Positions 43,579 to 56,700 of a stretch of 64,000 nucleotides of DNA are shown one piece after another (the first letter of the stretch is position 1; every line of letters starts with the position of its first letter). A program made the translations under genes and the position numbers. Under the pieces are notes generated by a model. The model was not told the DNA's origin. It saw only the letters and a list, made by a program, of their open reading frames with translations, and searched no databases. The DNA is from Liolophura sinensis (Eukaryota > Mollusca > Polyplacophora > Chitonida > Chitonidae), in the NCBI RefSeq assembly GCF_032854445.1, contig NC_088304.1, positions 10,737,704-10,801,703 of the forward strand, written 5' to 3'.

Positions 43579-46074
43579 TTTTTTTGCTGATTTATGGAGG
43601 GTACTTAAAATCTCATTTTGAAGAAAAAAACAAGATTAGGATAAAATGGATGTATTTATTAACTTCCCTTATGATATTAAACATATGAAATCAACCCATT
43701 CAGGTTATTTAGATGCAATATGTGTATATAATCAAATACTCTGATAAATACAAGCTGATATGAGCACAGGTATCATTGAACTAGTCGGCTGTACGCCTGT
43801 CTTGAGGGATGTGGCAATCATGTCTGAAACAATATCATGGCTGTCCATGAAAAATTCATGTACAAAGACATGAATTATTTAATCAACTTTTTTTTTTTCT
43901 TGTAATCTGTTCTATGCCTCCTTTCGTTTAGGTTTCTGGTTTTTGTTGAGGGCTAAGCTTTATTTGTAAGCTGTTTGTGTAGGTGTATATTTTTGGGTAT
44001 GACACCAGTTACATTGTTATATATGTGTATTTTTGTGTTGGTGATGTGTTTTTTTATTTTTTTTTTTGTATCAATGTTGAACACGACAACATGTGAGCTG
44101 TATTTAAAAGGCGATTTATCGCAGTAATTCATTAGAGTACACTTGTTGTAAGGAAACCTTTGCAACTGTGTTTAATGAACCAATGAAGACTAAAAATTAT
44201 AACCATCAGGGATATGATACAAAGCTTTAAAAACCCAACAAGGCATGTTAAATTGTAATTAGGTAGGTCTTGTGCAAGTCCCTGAAGTTGTGATGAAGAC
44301 TGATCATTGTCTGGCCACGAATACCAACTGCCATATTTCAATAAATACGTACATACACTTTGCACCATAGCGATCATTATCATTTTATTATTATTATTAT
44401 TATTTTTGGCATACATACAAGTTGTTATGTGTAGTTTATTTGTGTTTTATATACAATCCAGCAGCTACTTTTACATGTGATTTTAGTGAATAGTTAAACA
44501 TTTCTTGTTTGTTTAATCACCATTTTTTGCATGTACAGATTATATGTGCAATGTAATGCTTTCTTTCTGTGTTTTTTGTTTTTATTTTTGATGTGCATGT
44601 GTACATATAACAGCAAATTTTTGATAAACTAATGGCTGTTGATGCTTTATAATGTTTACTGCAGACATACACTGTATGCTGAATTTTTTATTTAATAATC
44701 GTTTATTATCATGTACTTATAAGCACGTTTTGTGTACATATTTTTTTTTACACGATGTGGAAATGAAGACCTGAAATGACGCGGGTCTAGTAAATGATGA
44801 CGATAAAGTCTGGTTACTTTGATGATGCAAGTAATCCTGTGTATGGAGAAAAAGTTGAAGGTTGTAAATGCAAGTTATCTGTCTGAATTGGCATACAGCA
44901 GGGTGCACTTTTCTTATTCTGACTGTTTACAGGTAATGTTTCATAGCTTTGTTTTTCCTTTGTTTTGTTTTTTGTTTTTTTTTCAATGAATATTGCACAG
45001 TATAAATTTGAACAAAAAAAATCCCATATCTCCTGAGATGCACAGGTAAATAATGCTGAAAATATTTACCTGTACAAGGTTTTAATCCTTAAAATACCCT
45101 GGAATAGTCCAGCTTGATTGTAACTACCATAGCAACTTTAGTGTATATACTATAGCTAGATTCACTTTGGTTCTGGAAAACATTTGGGCTCCCAAAGTGT
45201 TGGCCACCCAGACTAAACAAACCGTATTAAAACTAACAAGTAAATTAAACAAAAATACGATGGTTTACCAATAAAAAGTCAAGGTTTCATATAAATTTCT
45301 TTCATTCACAGACTGCAAAGCTTTTGGAAAGCGTCACTTTGAGTTTCTTTATGCACGGTCCCAATATCACCATTAAAGTTTGGGACCAGAAGCTTTAATG
45401 TTCATCTAGATGGCCGTGGTAGGTCTTCATAATGCGCTAGTTACAGTTAACTGAGCCTATGATGGCTGTGTGTAATGGGGCCCTTGGAACTACGCGTTAC
45501 AGACATGGTGCAATACATGCCAGGATACAACAGTACACAACAGGAATTACACTGTGTTCAAACAGCCAGTATTCATTGGTTGCTACGTGTATAGAATCAA
45601 GGGTTTTAAAATGTACGTCGGCAAAGGGTAAAACAGGTACTGCTTTCATTGTGGCTTCGGTTCTTTTTAGCCTTTAGAACAGGTATTTCCATGTGCACTA
45701 TAGCATGTGTTGTATTATTACATCTGATGTGAAATAGATTCCATCTATTGATATCTTTGTTTCTTCTTTGTTATGGAAAAGAAACTTACGCAAATTTTAA
45801 GGTTCTTTTGTACTTTCATTTTAATTTTTTTTTTATTCTTGTTGATTTTTGTGTTTTGGCTGGAATTCTTTCTGATGTTTGTATTGCCAGATGTTTTAGA
45901 TTGATAGAATCAGTCTTAACTCTACAAAACCCCACGAACCTTCAAATCCTTAATACTCAGGAGAATAATTTGGACTGTTGTATAATCTCTCGAAGAATTA
46001 ATTTCAATTGGAAATTATCTCCCTTTATAAAAAGAGTGTAAAGATTCTGACATACACATGTATGTTTACAGCAT

Positions 46075-46205
46075 CTACACCTATGTCTGCCAAAAACCTG
46101 CAGATGGTCGTTGCTTTTCCTTGGGCTGTGTCCGGTTTCCTCCCACCCTAATGTTGGTCGCCGTTGTATAAATGAAATATTCTTGAGTAAGGCATAAAAC
46201 ACTGA
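46075..46205 (-). repeat. SINE-like family 1, reverse, truncated
   Basis: CCGGTTTCCTCCCACCCTAA, GTCGCCGTTGTATAAATGAA and AATATTCTTGAGTAAGGCAT mark the 5' half of the element in reverse. A similar truncated copy is at 47125-47222. Confidence 0.7.
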
Positions 46206-47286
46206 TCAAATAAAGAAAATAAGTTTACAGTATATAGAAGGGAAAGTCATATTTTCTGCATTGTTTAACTGGCTAAGGCTCCGAGTAAGGAGGTTTGTAG
46301 CTGTCAAAAAGGCTGTGTTAACTTGTGGCCATCTTGGTTTGTTCACCATGTCCACCCATTGACCCCACATTTAGGAGATGAACATTTTTTCATTAAGGAG
46401 TTAAACACCAATGAGACAAATCAAGTTTCTGATGTTTGGGATTAAACCTTCATACAGAGACATTACTTATTTTTTGTGTACAATCAGTAACATGCTATGT
46501 TCCGCCTAGTTTGTGATATGTAAAAATGTCCGTAACTGCCAAGGTATACATAATGTTGTAACATGATAGCTGGACAGAATGCTTTACAGCTGTGAATATA
46601 TAGGATATCTGGTGACCATTTACAGAACATGTGGTAATGTTTGCCAATATAAAATATGTAGAGGCACCATTCATATCAACCTCTTCCCCACCCCTCCCCA
46701 CCTCACCCCACCCTACCCCACCCCACACACAGTTATAAAAGAAAGAAGGACTTGTATCCAAACAAGGTTCTACGAAACGTCTTAAATCTATTCATTTTTG
46801 TAAGAATTCCTTGTAATGTAAAATGGCATTAAGATACTTTAACATGCTGTCTGCCTGTACAGTTTAATCAGCAAGACGTGAATACTGTACATGAACTAAA
46901 CACTCTGTATTAAGAGACTGGAACTCCTAGATGATACAAGGATAAGGTCCAGTTGGTCTAGGTTCAATAAAAACTATTTACATTGTAACCAATTCTTGCT
47001 TGTGTGTTGTGTTTTTGTGGCCATACATCACTCTTTCTGGAGGGGGTTTCATGGGTCCCACGTAGGAAGGTGTACTAACAACCTGTGCATGGTTATAAAT
47101 TTTCCACTGGCTATGGTTGTGGGTTTCCCCAAGCTCGGTTTCCTTCCACCATAATACTGGCTGCCGTCGTTGAAATGAAATATTGAGTATGGTAAGGCAT
47201 AAAACACCAATCAAATAAATCAAATGGGCTTGAATCCAACTCTGTGGTTTCATCGACTTAGTCAGAATTTTTGTAAAGTGTGATGG

Positions 47287-47490
47287 TTAACTCAGGGCAC
47301 TCCAGATGGTTTACTCGGGGGCATTCTAGGTGGTTTACCCTGGGCCATCTAGATGGGTTTTTTTTCGGGTGGTTACTCTGGGCCATCTAGATGGTTTACT
47401 CTGGGCGGTTGCTCTGGGTGATCACTCTGGGCCCTCTAGATTGTTTATTCAGGGCAAACTTGATGATTTACTCTGGGCACTCTAGTTTTC
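47287..47490. repeat. Degenerate minisatellite, about 25-30 base units
   Basis: Repeats of TTTACTCTGGGC, CATCTAGATGG and related forms, roughly seven units. Confidence 0.75.
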
Positions 47491-47899
47491 TCCAGCAATG
47501 ACCCAGATTGTGCTTGTATGACTGAAAAAATATTGAGTAAGAAGTTACACTTCAAATAATCAAATACCTAATAAATAATTGATTGATAGGTGTTTGTGTC
47601 CTAAGAGGAGGAAATTTCTTCCGAGTGTATGTTTGGTATCATATACTGGAAAACGCATGACCAACTGCAGGTTGCTGCAAGACCTCCCCACGTAGGGCTG
47701 GAGAGGAAACCTTTGCCTTAAAGTTGCAATGCGCCCGTGGAAAACACGTGAATACCAATGTGCTAAAAAGCACCTGAAGATCGATTGGTTACTTTACACT
47801 AATGTGAAAGCCAGAGAAAAACACTACGTGATGTTTAGAGGAGATAGTTTGAAAAGTAAGTTACATGTATGGGTTTAACTATTTGTTTTTTAAATTTTC

Positions 47900-48185
47900 T
47901 TTCAGGAGAAAAAGGCATTTGAACATGAAAATGTAACGCATGTTCAATAAATATATTTGTGCTAGAAGTTGGTCTTTTCAACTAACAAATGTGTTCAACC
48001 TGAATTTTCAAAATAGTTACATATTTATGGTGGTAGGAAACCAGGCAGAGCTGAGGGTGGGTGGGTGGGGGGGGGGGACTCATGACACTCCGCAGGGTTG
48101 GGGCCGACCTCGCGTACTGCCAGAGAGAAAACCAGCGTGGGGTGGACTTTACTCACAGCGACCACGTTAGTGTGAACCTCCATCT
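47900..48185. repeat. Family 5 fragment (reverse) followed by a family 1 copy
   Basis: 47900-48015 is the inverse of part of the 43111-43296 segment (shared reading SFQLTNVF on opposite strands). 48024-48185 is a family 1 copy with GGTGGTAGGAAACCAGGCAG and a poly-G interruption. Confidence 0.6.
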
Positions 48186-48436
48186 TAGTCCCCATTTCTA
48201 ACTGGGAATATAATAGGCTGGCTGAATTCACATCAGCATTGACAGGTCATCAAGATTAGCAAGATTTGCATTCATCCTGTCGGCATAAGTAGCCCTTGGC
48301 TAATGTTAATTTGTTCTAACCCACCGGAAACAAATGAAGATTTTGAGATTAGAGACGACAACTTACTGTTGTTTTGTCATGGCATGTGTGATTAAAACAC
48401 GAATAATGTGCAATTGAGAATATTCAAATGTCATCC

Positions 48437-49090
48437 TGGAATTTATTGTCAAAAATTTCCATTTGCTGGAGTTTTATGCATGAACAGTTACAACTTTCAC
48501 TTTGCTAGAGTTTTATGCATGAACAGTCAACTTTTCCTTTGCTGGAGTTTTATGCGTGAAGAGTCCAATTTTTATTTGCTGGAGTTTTATGCATGCAGTC
48601 ACAAATTTTCCTTTGCTGGAGTTTTATGTATGAAGAGTCACAAATTTTCTTTAGCTGGAGTTTTATGCATGCAGTCACAAATTTTCCTTTGCTGGAGTTT
48701 TATGCATGAAGAGTCACAACTTTCCCTTTGCTGGAGTTTTATGCATGAAGTCACAAATTTTCTTTTGCTGGCGTTTTATGTATGAACAGTCAAATTTTCT
48801 TTTGCTGGAGTTTTATGTATGAAGTCACACATTTTTATTTGCTGGAGTTTTATGCAAGAAGAGTTACAAATTTTCCTTTGCTGGAGTTTCATACATGTAC
48901 AGTCACAAATTTCCATTTCTTTACTATAATTTTATGCATCAACAGTCACAAATTTTTCTTTGCTGAAGTTTTATATATGAGCACTCACAAATTTTCCTTT
49001 GCTGGAGTTTTATGCATGAACAGTCACAAATTTTCCTTTGCTAAAGTTTTATACATGTACAGTGACAAATTTCCAATTCCTGGAATTTTG
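48437..49090. repeat. Minisatellite of 34-39 base units, about 17 copies
   Basis: Unit built from TTTGCTGGAGTTTTATGCAT, GAACAGTCACAAA and TTTTCC, with variable length. It gives repetitive ORFs (125 and 114 residues) with no gene-like content. Confidence 0.9.
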
Positions 49091-49429
49091 ATGGCATGTA
49101 TGACCTTAAAATCCAGGCAATCATGAATACATGGAACATATACAAGTTTTATTCCAGTGTTAGCTGTGAAGAAACAAACACGAAAAAATCATTTCTTCCT
49201 GAAGAGCAATTTTCCTTTGATAAAGCCATAAATAAATAACATTACATAACTTTTCTGATTCATTAACATCATACACAAGATTATTCACTCCTGTGATTAA
49301 ATAGATGTAAAATTTCACAGAATTATCAGGAGTCGTACTTTTTCATGTATGTGAAGAAGCGAACAGCAGTGGGCGTTTTGACTATAACCTAGCGTTCATT
49401 ATGGTAACAGGCGTGTTGACTATGTTCCT

Positions 49430-49585
49430 TAGGTCAGTCGGATATGACATCGGCTCTGTCTGCACAGAAGACATCGGCTCACTCCGGCAGCCGACGATAG
49501 TTCCAAAAGCAGTATTGACATGTCCGGACCTAGCGTGCACTACCCAGACTTTGTGGCGCCACAGCCAGGGCTAAAACAATAGCGA
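49430..49585 (+). pseudogene. Coding-like island, possible terminal exon or gene fragment
   Basis: After an acceptor-like TTCCTTAG, one frame reads GQSDMTSALSAQKTSAHSGS and stops at TAG near 49500. One base over, a frame reads DSSKSSIDMSGPSVHYPDF then VAPQPGLKQ and a stop at about 49581. Together these look like the hydrophilic tail of a protein broken by one frame shift. GC is clearly above the flanks. No family recognised and no upstream exon found; it could be chance. Confidence 0.3.
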
Positions 49586-50713
49586 GCATTACATAGTGGG
49601 CTCAACAGCGCAGTTTCGTATCCCTCCGTATATCTTAATATCAGGTAGTTTTAAATGCTGAAGACAAAGTTAATCTATTTTTCAGTCATATCTATATTTG
49701 TACCATCATGAGAAAAGTAAGAACTACCCACTAAATTTACCTATATAGTCTTTCACTACTTGGTGAATGCTTGCATAGGTATATAAACTTATGAATTTTG
49801 TACTGGGCTTACTTTCCGGATGACGGCACAAGCATGGAGACTGTAATACAGACCGCCTATGACTTCCATACTCAGAGTTAACTTTAATAACTATGTATAC
49901 ATTTCAGTTAAGAATTGAGGTAACATCTTTGTTTTTGTTCCTGACTCAAAATCTTTTTTTAAAAAATACCTCTCAATCACTCGTTTCTTAACAATGCAAT
50001 TTATGACATTAATAATAAAATAACACTTTACAATAATATCATCACATGTTGATGGTCTAAAAAAACATACTTACAATGTAAAGTAAAAATTGTAATAACA
50101 ACTTCAGTTTTTAGCTGTAAAGTTTTAAAGGCATCAATCATGTCATGTTTAAAAAAACTTCACTTTTAATTAATCACTGTTTATCAAGCTGCACATATGC
50201 ACATGCAAGAAAAACTGAGCTGAATTTTGGTCAAACCGCCACCCATTTGAAATATATGCTATGATTCCATCCACCATGTGGAGTACAGTTTCCACGCACC
50301 AAGACAAACTATCACTCTTTCTCTAAGCAAATCCTTGAAACGATACGGCTGAAATATTGCTGATGTAGCATAAATCATAATCATTCTGGTCCTGATATTA
50401 TAGAATGATGCATTTTTATCAGCTGTAGTACGACGGTAATGCAGCTTCATTTAAAAAGCAATTCCAGGCGTCATGAATGCACAAAGTCCTGCTGTTAATA
50501 AAAGACATGCACAGGATAATTTTCATGCTTGAAAACAACACACACACTAATCCACAAGCAGCTCACAGCAAGTCAGTAGGCAGTATAGTGACAAATATAT
50601 GTTTCCAGCATATCAATATATAAATACAACCGCATGTTTAACTGCAACAGTCAACCAATCATGTTCATCCTATTTTAAGAGCAATGGAATGATTCTATAA
50701 GTGGTTGCCACAG

Positions 50714-53700
50714 TTATAATTTGGACACAGTTTTCAGAGAGCCAACCACAGGTTTGTCCACAAACTCTCTCCACCAATCGGGTCGCTCCAAAACTTTGGG
50801 GCCCTGAAGCATGGCTCCATACAAGTTTTTATAAATCTACAAAAAGAGAAAAACAGAATGTGACTGCATATAAGGTCAAGAATTTTTGGCAAGAAAGTTG
50901 AATACAACTTTAATTTACTTTGATATGTTGTTTTATCCTGTTATTCACTATTATTATGAGTTAGAAAGCAAGGTACATACTTTCTTACATTATCAATAGA
51001 CAAAAACCATTCAATAAAATAAAACTGATGCACCTACCCACTTGAGCATCTGATGGAGGAATATCATGTAACTTGATCACTTGAGTGTCTGTTACGAGAA
51101 CATTCATGTTACCTGGCCACGGGAGTGTATGAAAAGGGAATATTCATGTTACCTGGCCATTGGGGTGTCTGATGGGGGAATATTCATGTTACCTGGCCAT
51201 TGGGGTGTCGGGGGGGAATATTCATGATCACTTGAGTGTCTGATACGAGAACATTCATGTTACCTGGCCACAGGAGTGTATGAAAAGGGAATATTCATGT
51301 TACCTGGCCATTGGGGTGTCTGATGGGGGAATATTCATGTTACCTGGCCATTGGGGTGTTTGATGAGGGAGTATTCATGATCACTTGAGTGTCTGATATG
51401 AGAACATTCATGTTACCTGGCCATGGGAGTGAATGAAAAGGGAATATTCATGTTACCTGGCCATTGGGGTGTCTGATGGGGGAATATTCATGTTACCTGG
51501 CCATTGGGGTGTCGGGGGAATATTCATGATCACTTAAGTGTCTGATATGAGAACATTCATGTTACCTGGCCACAGGAGTGTATGAAAAGGGAATATTCAT
51601 GTTACCTGGCAATTGGGGTGTCTGATGAGGGAATATTCATGTTACCTGGCCATTGGGGTGTTTGATGAGGGAGTATTCATGTTACCTGGCCATTGGGGGT
51701 GTCTGGTGGGGAATATTCATGTTTCTTGGCCACTGAAGTGTCTGATTCGGGAATCCAAGGAAATTTCCCCGAATGTTTATTTCACCTCACCCAAAGGGTA
51801 TAAATGTCTAATTACATGTAAACATGACGGTAGGGTAAGGTGGAGCATGCAAAATTTGTGATGAGAAATTCATAATACCAGGCCATTTGAGTGTCCAATA
51901 GGCGAGCCAAGGATGAAATCTGGGGGAGCCATGGCATCTACGAGCGCGACAGCATCTGGCTTCAGCTCTTGGCACAGCTCCAAGATTGCACCCCTGATAT
52001 ACTCTGCTGGCTGACTGCCCACTGCATAGCCTCCTATGAATACAAGTAAACACAAATACTACAGCTCTGTACCCTGCTGGCATACATGTTTTCAACTCTT
52101 ATAAGTACTTATAGGATTTGTTTGATTGCTGTTTTATGCCATACCCAAGAATATTTCACTTAAAGGCGGCCCAGCGTTATAGTGGGTGGAAATTGGGCAG
52201 AGCCCAGGGAAACCCACGACCAATCAAACGTTACTAGAAGACTCCCCCATGCACGACAAGAGAGGAAGTCAGCATGAGATGGACTTGACCTCATACCAAG
52301 CCAGCACAATTTGATGATAGTCCCGTGAGGCATTCAGCTGAGATAGCAAGCTAACCAGTCAGCCATGGAGGCCCCTCAAAAGTGAAGTTAGTGGGAAGTC
52401 AAAACTATGAAAGAACACAAACGACATGATCCAATTTGGCATATATATGATAAATAACCTAAATGAGTTGTATATCAAGAGAGAAATCAATGGCATAAAT
52501 TATTGCTTCTGGTTTGGAAACTTTTCAAAAATTTTTCCAGCCGGATATCATCCTACCTTCCAAACAAACCTTTGAGCACAATCTTAATACTCCTGCAAAA
52601 TGTGCAGCTTGGACACTGACGAAATTTTCGATCATTTTTCAATATGTGAACATGGTCATACACTGTTGTCAATCCCCAATATAAAACAATGCAGAGCTGC
52701 TAGTTTGTTCACACAAGTCCTAGATCTGTTTTCACATAGTGTTTACAGAATTAAATGAAACATAAGCCGAGAAACAGTACTACCGATATCAGCCTGAGTC
52801 AACAAATCAGACTCACCTTGATACAGTGTGGCCATATGTTTCTCTAAGCTCCACAATCCATATAAGGCACCAAGTTTCTCCAGAACAGGAAAGAGTTCAC
52901 GGGGAACAGGGTCCTCATACTCTCCATCCAAAAGCTTACAGAACCTATCCAGAACAGTGTGCTGTAGATAGGGAAACAATCAAACCCTCCTTTTTTTATA
53001 CTCCATACAGTATTTAAAACTGTTACAGTTTGATCTGGAGACTGGGTTGTACCTTGCACTTTGAACACAAGATCAATCTTTGTGCACAGATATGGCATTC
53101 ATTTAAACACAGATTTATTTATGTACTGATTTTGTTTGTTTGTTTTTAATGCCCTAAGGCCATCCCAATTTAAACTGTTCAGTAATACGGGCAGAATAAA
53201 TGTTTTTCAATGTCATAGGAGAGCATAAAATTAAAAATATAACTTAAACATCGTCTAACTTATGAAATGTGGAATGTCTTTTCAATACGAATAGCCTCCT
53301 ATGAGGAGTTCCTGCCTTCCGAAAACACCAATAGTACAGTCACTGACTGAACAGCTCTACAGAATAAACTTCAGCACCAATCCCTTCTCTCCATGCCAAA
53401 ATCATCACAGAGCTCCACCAGTGTGAAGATCTATTTATTCATTTATTTAATTGGTGTTTTACGCCGTACTCAAGAATATTGCACTTATACAATGATGGCC
53501 AGCATTATAGAGGGAGGAAACCCGGCAGAGCCCAGGGGAAACTCACAACCATCTGCAGGTTGCTTCCAGATCTTCCCACGTACGGCTGTAGAGGAAACCA
53601 GCATGAGATGGACTTGAACTCACACCCACCAGATCGGGGAGTGGTTCCTTGGTCATTGTGCCGTGCTGGCGTGCTAACTCTCTCGGCCACAAAGGCTCTC

Positions 53701-56700
53701 CCCACCAGTGTCAAACATCTGTGTCTTAATAGCAAATCAAAATGACAAAGACAAAGATAATCTGAATTACTTTCCAAAGTTGTAAAAAAATCTATACAGT
53801 GCATTAAATCCGCTATTCCACCTTTCGGATGATAATACGGAAAGTAAAATTTTCTGTCTTTTCCACTTTTGCCTAGTGTGAGGTCACGCACCTATCCCTG
53901 ACGAATGGCCACAAATGACCTCATATTTTAACCGTAAAAGCATAATCGCCACGCCCCAACGTCATGTCTGCTTCATTCAATGTCATGTGACTATCACAGA
54001 ATTCTTACAGAAATGGTCGAAGATCTAGTTTATGAGGACAGATCAGTTAAAGTGAAAGATGGATTTCTGTCATATAATCTTACTATTTCTCCATAGTTTC
54101 AGTAGGGTAGTTTCTGGAGTAGTAGTTTTCTAACCGCATACCTCCATGTAAGCCAGAGAGAGGCTTCTGCTGTAATAGACTTGGCTGTCGTTTCTCGCTG
54201 AGAATTGGTCTTTCCCAGACCCCAGCTCCTGTCTGAGCTTCGTGTAGCTGTCTCTCATCAGCCGACACACTAACCACTTGTAGCCTTCCAGAGCCACTGA
54301 AGTCAAAAGCTAATATTAAAGCGAATGATGAGACTTTTTAATAGTATTATAATTATGATTATTATGACTAATATGGAAAGTGTATGCATCGATCAATCTG
54401 GTCCCCAATCTTGTCCCAGGAACATCTGGACGATATCTTTGGATATCACAGGAAGGTTTTGAACAGAACTTCAGACCATGAAGAATCAAATAAGCAAATA
54501 AGCAAAGCTCAAGCTTTGTGATCTTGATCTGTGGCTTATACACCAGGAGACAAGCGGACTCTAACGAACGTTAGACTGCACAAATGGTCATACGAAAATT
54601 GTCCACCATTTACTGTCACCACTATGGTTCCCATCCTCTACAGCCCAAGGCCAGGACTTCACATGTCGACGTGAATGAAAAACCAGCACCATTAACCACT
54701 TGGCCATGACCGGTTTACATCAAATGAAGGCCAAATATATCAACATCAAAGAGACAGAAAGTTCAGAAATATTACAGGCACATCTACACATGTATCAGCA
54801 CATATAACTTTACCTTTAGGATTTTTGCAGTCCCTGATAGACCTAGCAGAAAACTTCTGTTGAAGGATTGTCTTGTAGTCACTGATGAAGTTGATGGTTT
54901 CTAGTGGGGAGGACATGGGCTCTCCTGAAACAAGTTCAATACTAAACAATTGTAAATGAACAGCTCAAATATGTACATCCATGGAGACAAGAGAAAAAAA
55001 ATTGAATCCTGATGCATAAAATACCTCCTCCTCTATCCCCACCAGCATTTCCAAAACTAAAAGAAAGAAATCTAAGAAAGGCTTAAAGAAATGACTGCAC
55101 ATCATGTTGCTTAGCTTGGCCTCATATAGATTGTTTCATGGGCCATTTGAAGAGAGTAAAGTGTTCACGGCGGTCAGCATTATGGTAAGAAGACACCGGG
55201 CAGAGCCCGGGTGAAACCTACAAGCAGTGATGTGGTATTTTGACAAACTGAAGGCCCACAAACTAACTGTACCTTTGGTGACAAAGTTCTCAAACATTCC
55301 CAGTAGATAGTTGCTGGTTTGTTGCTGAATAACGTTGTTGTCGCCCTCGTAGGTGTTGTTTGGGTCATGGTCGTTCCGCAGATCTCCCAGGCGATTCACT
55401 GTCAAGGGAGAGAACTCTGTAAGTTAGCAACCGCTGATATCTGTCTTTGTTCTAAAAACAGCTACATATGTTGTAAATGACCTAAAATTTCACTCCAAAA
55501 TAAGCAATTATAGAAGTAAATAAATTACTTTTTGTGCTGAAACTAAACATACCTCAAAACACCTGTCTAAGAACAATAAAGCCCTTTATAAGGGATTCGA
55601 TGTCTTGGTTTGAGAGATAGGCAAGCAGAGGCTAGGCTATGCCTAGGCTGGATTTTAGGTATGGTACATTTATTCAAGCATAACTAAGGCTGCAAAATTT
55701 AAGCCAGGAAACCCTATCTCTACTGTCACGCAAAGCAAGCAGCTTAGTCATGGACAAAATCTGACCTACTGGCTGTGTTCTACACACGTATAACTCAGTC
55801 TTCATGTTCTACCCACTTCTGCTCATAAACCAAAATGTTTACTTTATCACTGAACTTATACACCTGCATTAAATATAAAGAGGCTAAACATACAAGTATG
55901 GCTACAATTATACATCTGTCAAAGATTTAACCTTCCATACTCGACCCTGAAACTGGTCAGCTCCGCCCTTGATAAACGCTAATATTCTGTATAACCATGG
56001 CGAAGAGTGTTAAACTGTAGGAGCAAAACTCAGAGTCATTCCTGAGTATTTATTTACTCCGCTGGTTTTCAAGGCTCTACTCAAAAAAATTTCAATTGTA
56101 TGTGCTTGTATATGTAAGGAAGGATGGACAAGTGGCCAGAGTAAACTCAGTATGTATTTAACAAACTTCCTGATTTAAAGCCCAGCTGAAGCAGCAAAAG
56201 CTGGATTTGAACTAACAACCTCTTTGGTCAAGGATAGTCGAACCATGCCAGCAAACTGACTATCCAAGCCAATTCTGATGGGCTTTATAATGGGAAACAT
56301 TGCCTGCTTAAAACCATGTCAGTAAAAGCAGTTTACACATTTGTTTTTTAAAACTGAAAACGTTATCGTTAAACAACCAAATTCATGATAATGATTAACT
56401 GCAAGTTTTTCTTCAAATTTCCAATGACTTTAAAAAAAACTGTGTTTGAATGACAGAGATTAACCATGAATAAGGTAGTGATTTTATTGCAGAATCCTGA
56501 ATTCGCTTTCAGCTATTGTTTGATGCCTTCTTAGCTCTTAATTTATTTAGCTCTTTGACTGTTGCTTGAAAGCACCCTCGAGACTTTTTTACTTCATGCA
56601 AGCGGCAGCCAATTTCATAGGTGGAAGAAACTAGGCAGTCCAGTCCACGGTAAACCACCAACCTGTAGCATGTTACTTGTAATGACAAACTTTCCCAAAT

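Larger units (their letters stand above)
41233..50713. other. Convergent intergenic region between CUEDC1 and ACOX3
   Basis: Probably includes both 3' UTRs. It holds a family 5 copy (42430-43440), an (AT)n tract (43526-43574), family 1 copies (46075-46205, 47125-47222, 48024-48185), minisatellites (47287-47490, 48437-49090) and a coding-like island (49430-49585). I could not fix poly(A) sites. AATAAA at 46964-46969 and, on the minus strand, near 49149-49154 are candidates. Confidence 0.6.

Noticed and set aside
43353-43688. 111-residue ORF with an Ile-Tyr run
   Set aside because: Caused by the (AT)n microsatellite.
48408-49126. ORFs of 125 and 114 residues with repeated Cys-Trp/Phe motifs
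   Set aside because: Translation of the 34-39 base minisatellite; frames shift with unit length.
53505-53891. 128-residue minus-strand ORF
   Set aside because: Mostly the reverse reading of a family 1 copy inside an ACOX3 intron; no match to ACOX3 protein.
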